Assembly (NCBI RefSeq): GCF_900232995.1
Contig: NZ_OCVX01000003.1
Coordinates: 2,645,623 to 2,709,622, forward strand
Origin: Mycobacterium simulans
Lineage (GTDB): Bacteria > Actinomycetota > Actinomycetes > Mycobacteriales > Mycobacteriaceae
Direction: 5' to 3'
Length of the DNA: 64,000 nt
The notes beneath the pieces are model-generated. The model was not told where the DNA came from, did no database searches, and saw nothing but the letters and a program-made list of their open reading frames with translations. Both the position numbers and the translations under genes were made by a program. Below, piece by piece: positions 8,908 to 17,383 of the stretch. Position 1 is the first letter of the stretch. Every line of letters begins with the position of its first letter.

Positions 8908-10077
8908 ATGAGCGCGTCAGACCGCAAGGGACACCACGGAATCTCCGGCCTGGCTACTAAGGCCATCCATGCGGGCTACCGCCCGGATCCGGCGACCGGC
9001 GCCGTCAACGCGCCGATCTATGCCAGCAGCACGTTCGCCCAAGACGGGGTCGGCGGTCTGCGCGGCGGCTTCGAATACGCACGCACCGGCAACCCAACCC
9101 GGGCCGCATTGGAAGCCTCGCTGGCCGCCGTCGAGGAGGGCACTTTCGCGCGTGCGTTCAGTTCCGGGATGGCCGCCACCGACTGCGCTCTGCGGGCAGT
9201 CTTACGACCCGGGGATCACGTGGTCATTCCGAATGACGCGTACGGCGGCACGTTTCGGTTGATAGACAAGGTGTTCACCCAGTGGGGTATCGAGTACACA
9301 CCGGTGCCGCTTAGTGATCTGGACGCGGTGCGAGCCGCAATCACACCGCGTACCCGGCTGATTTGGGTGGAAACACCGACCAATCCGCTGCTGTCGATCG
9401 CCGATATCGCGCGCATTGCCCAGCTGGGCGCCGATAGCTCCGCAAAGGTGTTGGTGGACAACACCTTTGCCTCGCCCGCACTGCAGCAGCCGTTGACGCT
9501 CGGCGCCGATGTGGTGTTGCACTCGACCACCAAGTACATCGGTGGCCACTCCGACGTCGTCGGCGGCGCGCTGATTACCAACGACGAAGAGCTAGACGAG
9601 GCTTTCGCGTTCCTGCAGAACGGGGCCGGTGCGGTGCCTGGCCCGTTCGACGCCTACCTGACCATGCGTGGCCTCAAGACATTGGTGCTCAGGATGCAGC
9701 GGCACAGCGAAAACGCTTACGCCATAGCGGAATTCCTGGCTGGACATCCATCAGTGAGCGCAGTGCTGTATCCGGGTCTGCCCAGTCACCCTGGGCACGA
9801 TGTCGCGGCGCGGCAGATGCGAGGCTTCGGCGGCATGGTCTCGGTGCGGATGCAAGGCGGGCGGCGCGCCGCCGAGGAGCTGTGCGCCAACACCAAGGTT
9901 TTCATTTTGGCTGAGTCGCTGGGCGGGGTGGAGTCACTGATCGAACATCCCAGCGCTATGACGCACGCATCGACGGCGGGGTCCCAACTCGAGGTGCCCG
10001 ACGACCTGGTGCGGCTTTCGGTCGGTATCGAGGATGTCGATGACCTGCTCGCCGACCTCAAGCAGGCGCTCGCCTAG
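8908..10077 (+). CDS. metB: Cystathionine gamma-lyase / gamma-synthase (MetB)
   Basis: A 389-residue Cys/Met-metabolism PLP enzyme. It opens with GLATKAIHAGYRPDPATGAV, has SSGMAA near the PLP phosphate site, and carries the Schiff-base Lys in HSTTKYIGGHSDVVGG (near residue 209). The signature ETPTNPLL is intact. In this family gamma-synthase and gamma-lyase activities are hard to tell apart by sequence. Next to cbs, a role in reverse transsulfuration (cystathionine to cysteine) is as likely as methionine synthesis. It starts with ATG after the hairpin at 8850-8885, so it probably has its own promoter. The ortholog is Rv1079c in position, though here it lies on the same strand as cbs. Confidence 0.92.
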   Translation: MSASDRKGHHGISGLATKAIHAGYRPDPATGAVNAPIYASSTFAQDGVGGLRGGFEYARTGNPTRAALEASLAAVEEGTFARAFSSGMAATDCALRAVLRPGDHVVIPNDAYGGTFRLIDKVFTQWGIEYTPVPLSDLDAVRAAITPRTRLIWVETPTNPLLSIADIARIAQLGADSSAKVLVDNTFASPALQQPLTLGADVVLHSTTKYIGGHSDVVGGALITNDEELDEAFAFLQNGAGAVPGPFDAYLTMRGLKTLVLRMQRHSENAYAIAEFLAGHPSVSAVLYPGLPSHPGHDVAARQMRGFGGMVSVRMQGGRRAAEELCANTKVFILAESLGGVESLIEHPSAMTHASTAGSQLEVPDDLVRLSVGIEDVDDLLADLKQALA

Positions 10078-10089
10078 TTTGCGTCTGTT

Positions 10090-10106
10090 CGCGCGGAGAA
10101 CGCGCG
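10090..10106. terminator. Short bidirectional hairpin between metB and greA
   Basis: CGCGCG-GAGAA-CGCGCG lies in the 32-base gap between the convergent metB and greA. The stem is only 6 bp and no T run follows, so this is tentative. Confidence 0.35.
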
Positions 10107-10109
10107 TAC

Positions 10110-10604
10110 TCAGGAGTGGTACGGCTCGGCGCTGACCAGCGTGACCTGCACGGTGTTGCCGTTGGGCACCGTGTAGCTACGGGTCTCGCCCACCTTGGCG
10201 TCGATCAGCGCGCCACCCAGCGGTGAGTTCGGCGAGTAGACCTCGAGCTTGCCGTCGTTGACGCCCTCCTGGCGAGTGGCGATGAGGAAAGTCTCGGTGT
10301 CGGTCTTGTCACCGTTGTAGTAGACCTTGACCACCGAACCTGGCAGGGCGACGCCGGACTGCTTGGGCGCTTCGCCGACCTTGGCGTTGTTGAGCAGGTC
10401 CTGCAGCTGGCGGATACGTGCCTCCTGCTGTCCTTGCTCCTCGCGGGCGGCGTGGTATCCGCCGTTCTCGCGGAGGTCGCCCTCCTCGCGGCGGTCGTTG
10501 ATTTCGGCGGCGATGATCGGACGATTGGCGATCAATTGGTCGAGCTCGGCCTTGAGTCGGTCATGTGACTCCTGGGTCAACCAGGTCACCTGAGTATCCG
10601 TCAT
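10110..10604 (-). CDS. greA: Transcription elongation factor GreA
   Basis: A 164-residue protein with the two GreA parts. The N-terminal coiled coil carries the acidic tip (the [10 protein letters not shown] segment), which enters the RNA polymerase secondary channel and stimulates cleavage of backtracked RNA. The C-terminal FKBP-like domain ends in [20 protein letters not shown] 10604 follows AAGGAGCACGACGAG; a longer in-frame start at 10646 adds 14 residues that are not part of the family. Rv1081c-like lies upstream on the same strand with a gap of about 220 bases. Confidence 0.95.
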   Translation of the reverse strand: MTDTQVTWLTQESHDRLKAELDQLIANRPIIAAEINDRREEGDLRENGGYHAAREEQGQQEARIRQLQDLLNNAKVGEAPKQSGVALPGSVVKVYYNGDKTDTETFLIATRQEGVNDGKLEVYSPNSPLGGALIDAKVGETRSYTVPNGNTVQVTLVSAEPYHS

Positions 10605-10824
10605 CTCGTCGTGCTCCTTGTGTTGTCGTTTCGCGTACTCGCGCAAGTCTTATGATCCCGCTGGTGCGAGCATGCGGGTCCCGCCCCGGGTGCTGCCTCT
10701 CCGTTCTTCTCACGGCCATTAATGCAGCAATACACGGTCCCGGTCAGGACCGTGCATTCACCTATGTTACCACTGCGCAAACGGTTGATAACTCCGTATC
10801 TGCAGTTGGCGCGTTTGTGCGCGG

Positions 10825-11259
10825 TCAGGGCGAACGCAGGTAGTCAGGCACATCTGTGCCACAGCCATATACGTCCGCCATCACCGGCGGTTGGGAGGAT
10901 TTCACCGTTGTCGTCACTTGCACGGTCGCCTGGTTGGCCGGCGGAACCAACAGTTCCCGTCGGCCTGTCTCGCTGCCGTCTTTGGACCGAACCCGCACGA
11001 TGCAATGCACCGGTCGTGACGGGTCGGCTCGCGTCACGCTGATCGTCACCGATGCCGTCTCGTTGTCGATCAGTTGATAGGCGGCCAGGGAACCGGTGAC
11101 GGCGCTGGTGCCGATCCGTAGGTAGCCGACGACGGCGATGGCGATGCCGGCCGCCACGGCCAACGCCGCAAGGCCGATGACGACACGACGCTGTGCTTTC
11201 CGCGACAGTCGAGCCCTGCCGTAGCGCGGGATGGGAGGTTGAGTCACGCCTGGAGTCAT
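10825..11259 (-). CDS. DUF4307 single-pass membrane protein (Rv1081c-like)
   Basis: A 144-residue protein with a basic cytoplasmic start ([14 protein letters not shown]), one hydrophobic helix ([20 protein letters not shown]) and an extracytoplasmic domain. That domain has two Cys (HCIV and YGCGTD) that could form a disulfide. Position and length match Rv1081c. It is divergent from mca, sharing a roughly 90-base upstream region. No enzymatic motif is visible and the function is unknown. Confidence 0.8.
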   Translation of the reverse strand: MTPGVTQPPIPRYGRARLSRKAQRRVVIGLAALAVAAGIAIAVVGYLRIGTSAVTGSLAAYQLIDNETASVTISVTRADPSRPVHCIVRVRSKDGSETGRRELLVPPANQATVQVTTTVKSSQPPVMADVYGCGTDVPDYLRSP

Positions 11260-11349
11260 GCCCTGGTTGGTTGTGGGGTCTCGGGGAACTGGAATTATAG
11301 GGGGCGCATTAACAGGCTACGGGCGACCAGCAAACGGACAAGGGGGCAC

Positions 11350-12222
11350 GTGAGCGAACTGCGGTTGATGGCGGTGCATGCCCACCCCGACGACGAGTCC
11401 AGCAAGGGTGCCGCCACCCTGGCCCGCTACGCCGACGAAGGCAATCGGGTGCTGGTGGTGACGTTGACCGGAGGCGAGCGCGGCGAAATTCTCAACCCGG
11501 CGATGGACCTGCCCGACGTGCATGGACACATCTCCGAAATCCGCCGCGACGAGATGGCGAAGGCGGCGGAAATCCTGCGTGTCGAGCACACCTGGCTGGG
11601 CTTTGTGGACTCCGGCTTGCCCAAGGGTGATCCACCGCCGCCGCTGCCCGAGGGCTGCTTCGCGCTGGCGCCCCTGGAGGTGCCCACCGAAGCCCTGGTC
11701 CGCGTTGTCCGCGAGTTCCGGCCGCATGTAATGATCACCTACGACGAGCACGGTGGTTATCCACATCCCGACCACATTCGCTGCCATGAGGTCTCTGTCG
11801 GCGCCTACGAGGCGGCCGGCGACTATCGCCTGTACCCCGACGCCGGTGAGCCATGGGCGGTGTCCAAGCTGTACTACGTCCACGGCTTCCTGCGGGAACG
11901 GATGCAGATGCTGCAGGACGAGTTCATCAAGCGTGGCCAGGAAGGCCCGTTCGGGAAGTGGCTGGAGCACTGGCTGCCCGAGCACGACCCCTATGCCTCG
12001 CGGGTGACGACGCGTGTTGAGTGCGCGGCGTACTTCGGCCAACGAGACGACGCGCTGCGCGCGCACGTCACCCAGATCGACCCGAATGCCGAGTTCTTCG
12101 CCGCTCCGCTGGAATGGCAAGAGGAGCTCTGGCCGACCGAGGAGTTCGAGCTGGCTCGTTCGCGCGTGCCCATCAAATTGCCCGAGACCGAGCTGTTCGC
12201 TGGGATCGAGCCGGACCGGTGA
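11350..12222 (+). CDS. mca: Mycothiol S-conjugate amidase
   Basis: A 290-residue LmbE/PIG-L family zinc amidase. The zinc and catalytic site HAHPDDES is at residues 10-17, and the third ligand lies in [12 protein letters not shown]. Mca cleaves mycothiol S-conjugates of toxins or antibiotics to release mercapturic acids for export. The GTG start at 11350 follows AAGGGGG; an upstream start would run into the divergent gene's promoter. Its stop overlaps the next start in GTGA, so translation is probably coupled. The ortholog is Rv1082. Confidence 0.94.
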   Translation: MSELRLMAVHAHPDDESSKGAATLARYADEGNRVLVVTLTGGERGEILNPAMDLPDVHGHISEIRRDEMAKAAEILRVEHTWLGFVDSGLPKGDPPPPLPEGCFALAPLEVPTEALVRVVREFRPHVMITYDEHGGYPHPDHIRCHEVSVGAYEAAGDYRLYPDAGEPWAVSKLYYVHGFLRERMQMLQDEFIKRGQEGPFGKWLEHWLPEHDPYASRVTTRVECAAYFGQRDDALRAHVTQIDPNAEFFAAPLEWQEELWPTEEFELARSRVPIKLPETELFAGIEPDR

Positions 12223-12524
12223 GCCACTTTTTGCTCACCGTGATTGCTGAAGGTGGACCCCGCAATAACGGACCCGATTTTGGGAAGGCCAGCCCGGTGG
12301 GGCTGCTCGTCGTGGTGCTGCTCGTGATCGCGACGTTGTTCCTGCTGCGCTCGATGAATCGTCAACTGAAGAAGGTCCCCGAATCGTTCGACCGCCAGCA
12401 CCCGGAGCCGGATCAGGCTGCCGACGAAGGCACGGATGCGGTTGGCGCTACCGATCAGGTTCCTCCGGACACCGAGCCCAACGGACCCGCCCGATCTTCG
12501 GGACCCGCCGATGAGCCCGACTGA
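12219..12524 (+). CDS. Small single-pass membrane protein (Rv1083-like)
   Basis: A 101-residue protein with one transmembrane helix ([21 protein letters not shown]), a short basic stretch (MNRQLKKVP) and an acidic, Pro/Gly/Ser-rich tail. The start overlaps the mca stop (GTGA) and the end overlaps the start of the next gene. This gives a tight three-gene operon with mca and the thioredoxin-like gene. It is conserved in position with Rv1083. The operon suggests a link to thiol metabolism, which is inference. Confidence 0.8.
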   Translation: MSHFLLTVIAEGGPRNNGPDFGKASPVGLLVVVLLVIATLFLLRSMNRQLKKVPESFDRQHPEPDQAADEGTDAVGATDQVPPDTEPNGPARSSGPADEPD

Positions 12525-14520
12525 TTCGTCCGGGACAAACACGCTCGCGCGGGCCACCAGCCCGTACTTGCGCCAGCATGCCGACAACCCGGTGCACTGG
12601 CAGCAGTGGACACCGCAGGCGCTTGCCGACGCGGCAGCGCGCGACGTACCGATCTTGCTGTCCGTCGGCTACGCGGCATGCCACTGGTGTCACGTCATGG
12701 CCCACGAATCGTTCGAAGATGACGAGGTGGCAGCCGCGATGAACGCCGGCTTCGTCTGTATCAAGGTGGACCGCGAGGAACGGCCTGACATTGACGCGGT
12801 CTACATGAACGCCACCGTCGCGCTCACCGGGCAGGGCGGTTGGCCGATGACGTGCTTCCTCACTCCCGACGGCAGGCCGTTCTATTGCGGCACGTATTAC
12901 CCGAAAGAAGGCTTCCTGCAATTGCTTTCGGCCGTATCCGAGACTTGGCAACAACGCCGCGGTGAGGTTGAAAAGGCATCTGACCACATCGCCGGCGAGT
13001 TGCGCTCGATGGTGTCGGGTCTGCCCGGCGGTGGCCCGGAGGTGGCGCCGGAACTCTGTGACCACGCCGTCGCAACGGTGCTGCGCGAGCAGGACACCGC
13101 TCACGGCGGGTTCGGCGGGGCGCCCAAGTTCCCGCCGTCGGCGCTGCTGGAGGCGCTGCTGCGCCATTACGAACGCACCGGGTCATCGGCGGCGTTGGAG
13201 GCCGTGGCGCGCACCGGCAGCGCGATGGCGCGCGGCGGAATTTACGACCAACTCGCCGGCGGCTTCGCCCGGTATAGCGTCGACAAGGCTTGGGTAGTAC
13301 CGCATTTCGAGAAAATGCTGTACGACAACGCGCTGTTGCTGCGCGCCTACGCGCACTGGACGCGGCGGACCGGGGATCCGCTCGCCCGCCGGGTCGCGGC
13401 CCAGACCGCACGGTTTCTGATCGACGATTTGGCTGACGCCGACATGTTCACCTCGTCCCTGGATGCCGACGCCGATGGCCGCGAGGGCTCGACCTATGTG
13501 TGGACACCGGCGCAGCTGACCGAGGTGCTCGGCGATGACGACGGCCGTTGGGCGGCAGAGGTTTTCGGAGTCACCCAGGCGGGCACCTTCGAACACCAGA
13601 CGTCGGTGCTGCAGTTGCTCGCCGATCCCGACGACGCGGGGCGCTTGGAACGGATCCGCGGCCAGTTGCTGGCGGCCCGGCGCACCCGGGTCCAGCCCGG
13701 ACGCGACGACAAGGTCGTGACGGCCTGGAACGGGCTCGCAATAACCGCGCTGACCGAGGCCAGTGTGGCGTTGGAAGCGCCCGAGTTGGCTCAAGCCGCG
13801 CGGCGGTGCGCGACTGCGCTGCTGGAGGTACACGTCGTCGACGGCAGGCTGCGGCGCGCGAGCCTTGGCGGGGTAGTCGGCGAGAGCGTGGCCATTCTGG
13901 AGGACCATGCGGCGCTGGCCACCGGGTTGTTGGCGCTGTACCAACTCACCGCCGACGAGTCCTGGCTGACGACGGCCACCGACTTACTGGACGCCGCGCT
14001 GCAGCACTTCGGAGACGCGCAGCACCCAGGCCACTGGTTCGACACCGCCGATGACGCCGAGCAGTTGATGCTGAGGCCCTCCGACCCGCTGGACGGCGCG
14101 ACTCCCTCGGGAGCCTCGTTGATCACCGAGGCGCTGCTGACCGCCGCGCATCTGGTCGACGGCAGCCGGGCCGAGCGGTATCTGCAACTGGCGGCCTACA
14201 CCCTGCGCGCGCATTCGGTGCTGCTGGCCCGCGCACCGCGCTCGGCCGGACATTGGCTGGCACTGGCCGAAGCCACCGTGCGTGGACCGCTGCAGATCGC
14301 CGTCGCCTGTGACCAGTCGCGGTCGCCCCTGCTGGCCGACGCGCGCCGGCTGGCGCCGGGCGGCGCGATCGTTGTCGGTGGGTCGGAGGGGTCGTCGGTG
14401 CTGCTGGCCGGACGGGACCAGGTGAACGGCGCGGATGCCGCCTACGTATGCCGCGGACAGACGTGCGACCTACCGGTGACCAGCGCAGCCGAACTCGCCG
14501 CCGCCCTCATGCGGAGCTGA
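12511..14520 (+). CDS. DUF255 thioredoxin-domain protein, YyaL/SSP411 family (Rv1084-like)
   Basis: A 669-residue protein. The N-terminal thioredoxin-like domain opens with SPYLRQHADNPVHW and has a CxxC redox pair at Cys57/Cys60 (YAACHWCHVMAHESF). The C-terminal part is an alpha/alpha toroid with the motif VVPHFEKMLYDNALL, as in YyaL and human SSP411. ATG 12511 lies inside the end of the preceding gene, so the two are translationally coupled. The coupling with mca suggests a role in thiol or sugar-conjugate handling, but no reaction is established for this family. It is syntenic with Rv1084. Confidence 0.88.
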   Translation: MSPTDSSGTNTLARATSPYLRQHADNPVHWQQWTPQALADAAARDVPILLSVGYAACHWCHVMAHESFEDDEVAAAMNAGFVCIKVDREERPDIDAVYMNATVALTGQGGWPMTCFLTPDGRPFYCGTYYPKEGFLQLLSAVSETWQQRRGEVEKASDHIAGELRSMVSGLPGGGPEVAPELCDHAVATVLREQDTAHGGFGGAPKFPPSALLEALLRHYERTGSSAALEAVARTGSAMARGGIYDQLAGGFARYSVDKAWVVPHFEKMLYDNALLLRAYAHWTRRTGDPLARRVAAQTARFLIDDLADADMFTSSLDADADGREGSTYVWTPAQLTEVLGDDDGRWAAEVFGVTQAGTFEHQTSVLQLLADPDDAGRLERIRGQLLAARRTRVQPGRDDKVVTAWNGLAITALTEASVALEAPELAQAARRCATALLEVHVVDGRLRRASLGGVVGESVAILEDHAALATGLLALYQLTADESWLTTATDLLDAALQHFGDAQHPGHWFDTADDAEQLMLRPSDPLDGATPSGASLITEALLTAAHLVDGSRAERYLQLAAYTLRAHSVLLARAPRSAGHWLALAEATVRGPLQIAVACDQSRSPLLADARRLAPGGAIVVGGSEGSSVLLAGRDQVNGADAAYVCRGQTCDLPVTSAAELAAALMRS

Positions 14521-14714
14521 TCCGCCGAGCCCAAGACGCCGTGCAAGATCATCCCCATCCATCGCCTGCCGCTAACGTTTAGCTTTGCCAGGTTTATGTT
14601 TCCCGCGGTGATCAGCCTGAACGCGGTGGGGCCAACTTCCTGCGAAGAAATGGCTCAAGTCATAAACAATCAGTCGGCCGGATCGGCGCTCAGTGTTTAG
14701 GCCTGGTCACCCGC

Positions 14715-15734
14715 TTATGTGGCTGGGGCGCGCGGCGTTGGCTTAGTTGCGATGCGTCCTTGGGTTTCTATGCGATGAAGCAACGGCGGGTCTTGGCAGT
14801 GTGCAAAGTATTCGTCGGCTGCGGCGGTGGCGCCTTTGAGTTTGCCGTAGTCATCCAGTATGAGCACCCCGCCGGGGACCAGCCTGGGATAAAGGGTGTC
14901 GAGTTCGCACAGGGTGGACGCGTAGAAGTCGGTATCGAGGCGCAGGATGGCGACGTCGCCGGTGTCGGTGACTGCCAGGGTGTCTTGGACCATTCCCCGC
15001 ACCAGCCGGATCTGCCTTGTGGGGTAGCCGGTGGTGGCCATACGGGCAGCGACGTCGTTGACGCCCACGCCTTGGGGCCGCATGTTGCTGCCCGGTGTGC
15101 GGGCGAGGCGGTCGGGGGTGCCGACGAAGCCGTCGTGGTACGTAGGGTTTTCAAAGGACCAGTCGAAGGTGTCGAACAAGAACAGGTCGCGGTCGCAACG
15201 GTCACGCGCCAGGAGCGTGGTTGCGGCCAGCATCATGCTGCCGCCACCGGCTACCCCGCACTCGACGATGGCGCCGGAGATGTCGTTGGCGACGATGTAG
15301 TTGATGGCCTGATACAGCGCGAACGCCATCGACTTGGAGGTCAGCGTGAACGGCCGGACATCGTTGAACAATTCGACGAACTCCGGTGACGCTGCGTCGA
15401 TATCGTGTGTTGTCCCGAGATGTCGAACGACGTCGTATGCCGAAACTGCCAACTCGTCTGACTGCTCGGCACGTTGGGCGGAAACCAGTAGCTTCATGCG
15501 AACCAGCTGCTCGACTGCTTCCTCGGGAGCGGGCACCCCCAGCTGCGACAGTCGCTGGTGAGCGTCCTCGCGTAACCGAGGTGTGCTGAACAGACCCAAC
15601 AGCAAAACCACACCGGGAGTGGCGACGAATTCAGCGAACGGATCATCGACCGCGCCGATGCGCACCTGGCCGCCATGCCATGAGCAGAACAGCCCGGGAG
15701 CCACGACGAGAACATCTTTCTCGACGGCGCTCAT
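14715..15734 (-). CDS. TylF-type methyltransferase with PqqD-like N-terminal domain
   Basis: A 339-residue two-part protein. Residues about 5-95 (VLVVAPGLFCSWHGGQVRIG, then LLLGLFSTPRLREDAHQRL) resemble the PqqD/RRE-like winged-helix domains that bind precursor peptides in RiPP pathways; this is fold-level inference. Residues about 125-320 are a TylF-family SAM methyltransferase: the SAM loop VECGVAGGGS at 157-166, the acidic metal-site stretch RLDTDFYAST around 266-274, and DDYGK at 294-298. Known TylF enzymes O-methylate sugars. The start overlaps the stop of the cupin-like gene (ATGA), so the pair is co-translated. I recall no counterpart between Rv1084 and Rv1085c in H37Rv. Confidence 0.78.
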   Translation of the reverse strand: MSAVEKDVLVVAPGLFCSWHGGQVRIGAVDDPFAEFVATPGVVLLLGLFSTPRLREDAHQRLSQLGVPAPEEAVEQLVRMKLLVSAQRAEQSDELAVSAYDVVRHLGTTHDIDAASPEFVELFNDVRPFTLTSKSMAFALYQAINYIVANDISGAIVECGVAGGGSMMLAATTLLARDRCDRDLFLFDTFDWSFENPTYHDGFVGTPDRLARTPGSNMRPQGVGVNDVAARMATTGYPTRQIRLVRGMVQDTLAVTDTGDVAILRLDTDFYASTLCELDTLYPRLVPGGVLILDDYGKLKGATAAADEYFAHCQDPPLLHRIETQGRIATKPTPRAPAT

Positions 15735-16783
15735 TGGGGGCCCTGCGTTGTGGCATTCAGCAGCACTGCAGCCTCGGGGGACAGCGGCTTCAGATACGCC
15801 GCGGCGTGCTCGATCAAGTCCGCAAGTGACCTGCCATCCCGGTCCTCCGGAGACAGCAATGCGTGCAGGTCGGCACCTGAGGCGCCGGCCCAGCGCAAGG
15901 CGGTCAGCGTTTGCACGGCCCGATCGCGCACGAAGACCCCGCCCAGTAGTGATCGACGCACGAACTCGGGGCGGCAGTCGTCGAGCAGCGGGATTAGCAC
16001 GTCGTTGTCCGGGATCTGGTCGAGTACTTCGTCGAGCACGTCGGGCGCTGAGATCGCGGCGTCGAGGTATGCGCGGTAGGCCAACGCCGCTGTCCCGCGC
16101 TGCAATACCTCGGCTAAGACGCGCTGGTAACGGCGCGGGCTGGACTTGCGGAGCAGCGAGATCGCCTCGGACTGGCGACGCACCAGCGATGCCTTCTGAT
16201 GCCGCGTAACCACATACGCTAAGCCCGGCAGCCAGTACTCCCGAGGGGTACGACGTGGTCCGGGATGCGACTCACATCGCACCACCAACGTCACGGCGGG
16301 CTTCTGGATCCAGTAGATGTCGTGGATCAACTCAGGGGTGATGGGCCGCACCTCGCCGGTTCGCATGATCTCAAGTCCAGTGCGGGTCAGCGTGCCACCG
16401 GCAAGATTCTCATCAAAGACCTTGGACTCGACGAACTCGTACTCGGTGTGCACCCGGTCGCCGTGTAGGGCCGCGAACGCTCCACAGGTCATGTGATCGT
16501 GGGCGCCGGCGACGTTTTCCATCCAATACAGCAGGTCGATGCGGAAGTCCGAGGTTCGCGCAACCGTAATCGCGGGCTGGCCGAAGTCGAAGTCCCAAGA
16601 TTGCTCGGGCAGTGCCGATGAACCAACGGCCCATTCCAGACACGACGCCGGGTCGATCACCGAAAGGTCGGTCGCGCGCAGTCCCGCAACGGCGGCGTTC
16701 ACCAAGTGATGGGGATCAGAGCGGTCCCATAGTCCGGTGATTGTGTCCGCGATGTTGGCAAAAGCTTCAGCAAAATCAGTCAT
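15731..16783 (-). CDS. Unrecognised cupin-like protein of the candidate peptide-modification locus
   Basis: About 350 residues from ATG 16783; a GTG at 16837 would start inside the hairpin and lacks a ribosome binding site. Residues about 80-175 contain AGAHDHMTCGAFAALHGDRVHTEYEF, with His95, His97, His112 and Glu115 spaced like metal ligands of double-stranded beta-helix (cupin or cysteine-dioxygenase-like) enzymes. The C-terminal half is mostly helical, with LIPLLDDCRPEFVRRSLL and no motif I recognise. The gene lies between the small peptide gene and the TylF methyltransferase and overlaps the latter by 4 bases. An oxidative or metal-dependent modification of the peptide is a reasonable guess, not shown. 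Confidence 0.6.
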   Translation of the reverse strand: MTDFAEAFANIADTITGLWDRSDPHHLVNAAVAGLRATDLSVIDPASCLEWAVGSSALPEQSWDFDFGQPAITVARTSDFRIDLLYWMENVAGAHDHMTCGAFAALHGDRVHTEYEFVESKVFDENLAGGTLTRTGLEIMRTGEVRPITPELIHDIYWIQKPAVTLVVRCESHPGPRRTPREYWLPGLAYVVTRHQKASLVRRQSEAISLLRKSSPRRYQRVLAEVLQRGTAALAYRAYLDAAISAPDVLDEVLDQIPDNDVLIPLLDDCRPEFVRRSLLGGVFVRDRAVQTLTALRWAGASGADLHALLSPEDRDGRSLADLIEHAAAYLKPLSPEAAVLLNATTQGPQ

Positions 16784-16810
16784 TGCAGATTGTGGTCGAC
16801 GGCCGCCAGT

Positions 16811-16843
16811 CCCGCCGTACCGCAATATTTGCCGCACGGCGGG
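16811..16843 (-). promoter_or_regulatory. Stem-loop between peptide gene and modification genes
   Basis: Fifteen paired positions with one G-G mismatch and one G-U wobble, loop ATA: CCCGCCGTGCGGCAA against TTGCGGTACGGCGGG on the minus strand. It starts 16 bases after the peptide stop and ends 27 bases before the next ATG. No T run follows. It could act as a leaky terminator or RNA-end stabiliser that raises peptide output over enzyme output. Confidence 0.6.
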
Positions 16844-16858
16844 TACGGCTTCTAAACA

Positions 16859-16951
16859 TCAGTAGGGAATGTTCCGGTCGAGAACCGATTCACGCGAGAC
16901 TTCTTCGATCTGAACCTCGAATACCTCGCTCGTTTCCGTGATGTTCTCCAT
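16859..16951 (-). CDS. 30-residue acidic peptide, candidate RiPP precursor
   Basis: ATG 16951 to TGA 16859. The peptide begins MENITETSEV and ends SVLDRNIPY. It has nine acidic residues and only two basic ones (both Arg, in the last third), and contains the stretch IEEVS. The ribosome binding site GGAGGAGGTGA, 6 bases before the ATG, is close to a perfect anti-16S match. Only a genuinely translated gene is likely to have that. Length, acidic leader character and a C-terminal Tyr resemble MftA, the mycofactocin precursor (which also carries EEVS and ends in VY), but the last residues differ and there is no radical-SAM gene here. Product and function are unknown. Confidence 0.68.
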   Translation of the reverse strand: MENITETSEVFEVQIEEVSRESVLDRNIPY

Positions 16952-16957
16952 AACTCG

Positions 16958-16970
16958 TCACCTCCTCCTC
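16958..16970 (-). promoter_or_regulatory. Exceptionally strong ribosome binding site of the small peptide gene
   Basis: GAGGAGGAGGTGA on the minus strand, spaced 6 bases from ATG 16951. It is far stronger than the sites of neighbouring genes and decides the start. Confidence 0.8.
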
Positions 16971-17383
16971 GTATTGTTTGGGTCATCAACAATGGATGTC
17001 ATCGTAATGACCGGCCAACGCATTGGATCGAAAATGCAGGCGAGATTGGGTTGATTCCGGCCCTGGCCTGTCACACTCCGCTCTGGTCGGGTCCGTCGAA
17101 TTGTGGTTCCTGCAACACGCTTGGAAGACTTTAGCCAGTAGCTACTGGCGTTGCGTATAGATATTTTGACGATTTCGGGTCCCACCCCCAGGGCATGCTT
17201 TACAAGCGTGTTCAGTGTGCTCCGGGTGGCGACCAGGTCAATATGGTGCTGCGGGTTTGCCTAGGCAGGCATTGACGTTTGCACAAGGGTCCGCAAACCA
17301 ACTTGCGCTCATGTCCGGGTTAGCGGCGTACTAGTGTCGTTGTGCGCGACGCTGATACCCGAGATTCCACGCGGTTGGCGAAA
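16971..17383. other. Intergenic region upstream of the peptide locus
   Basis: About 413 bases without a convincing gene, less GC-rich than the surroundings. It must hold the promoter for the minus-strand peptide locus and the 3' end of the hemolysin-III-like gene. Two inverted repeats are visible: GTCAT-CGTA-ATGAC at 16998-17011, flanked by a further GGTCAT at 16981, and GTTTGC-N10-GCAAAC at 17277-17298. A 75-codon minus-strand frame ending in the ribosome binding site was considered and rejected. Confidence 0.6.
16998..17011. promoter_or_regulatory. Inverted repeat, candidate operator of the peptide locus
   Basis: GTCATCGTAATGAC has 5-bp arms 47 bases upstream of the peptide ATG, and a second GGTCAT lies at 16981-16986. 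The position suits a regulator site near the promoter; no regulator gene is adjacent. Confidence 0.3.

Noticed and set aside
16958..17185. 75-codon minus-strand frame ending in the ribosome binding site of the small peptide gene
   Set aside because: Composition is unlike a mycobacterial protein, there is no family resemblance and no ribosome binding site; it overlaps the likely promoter.
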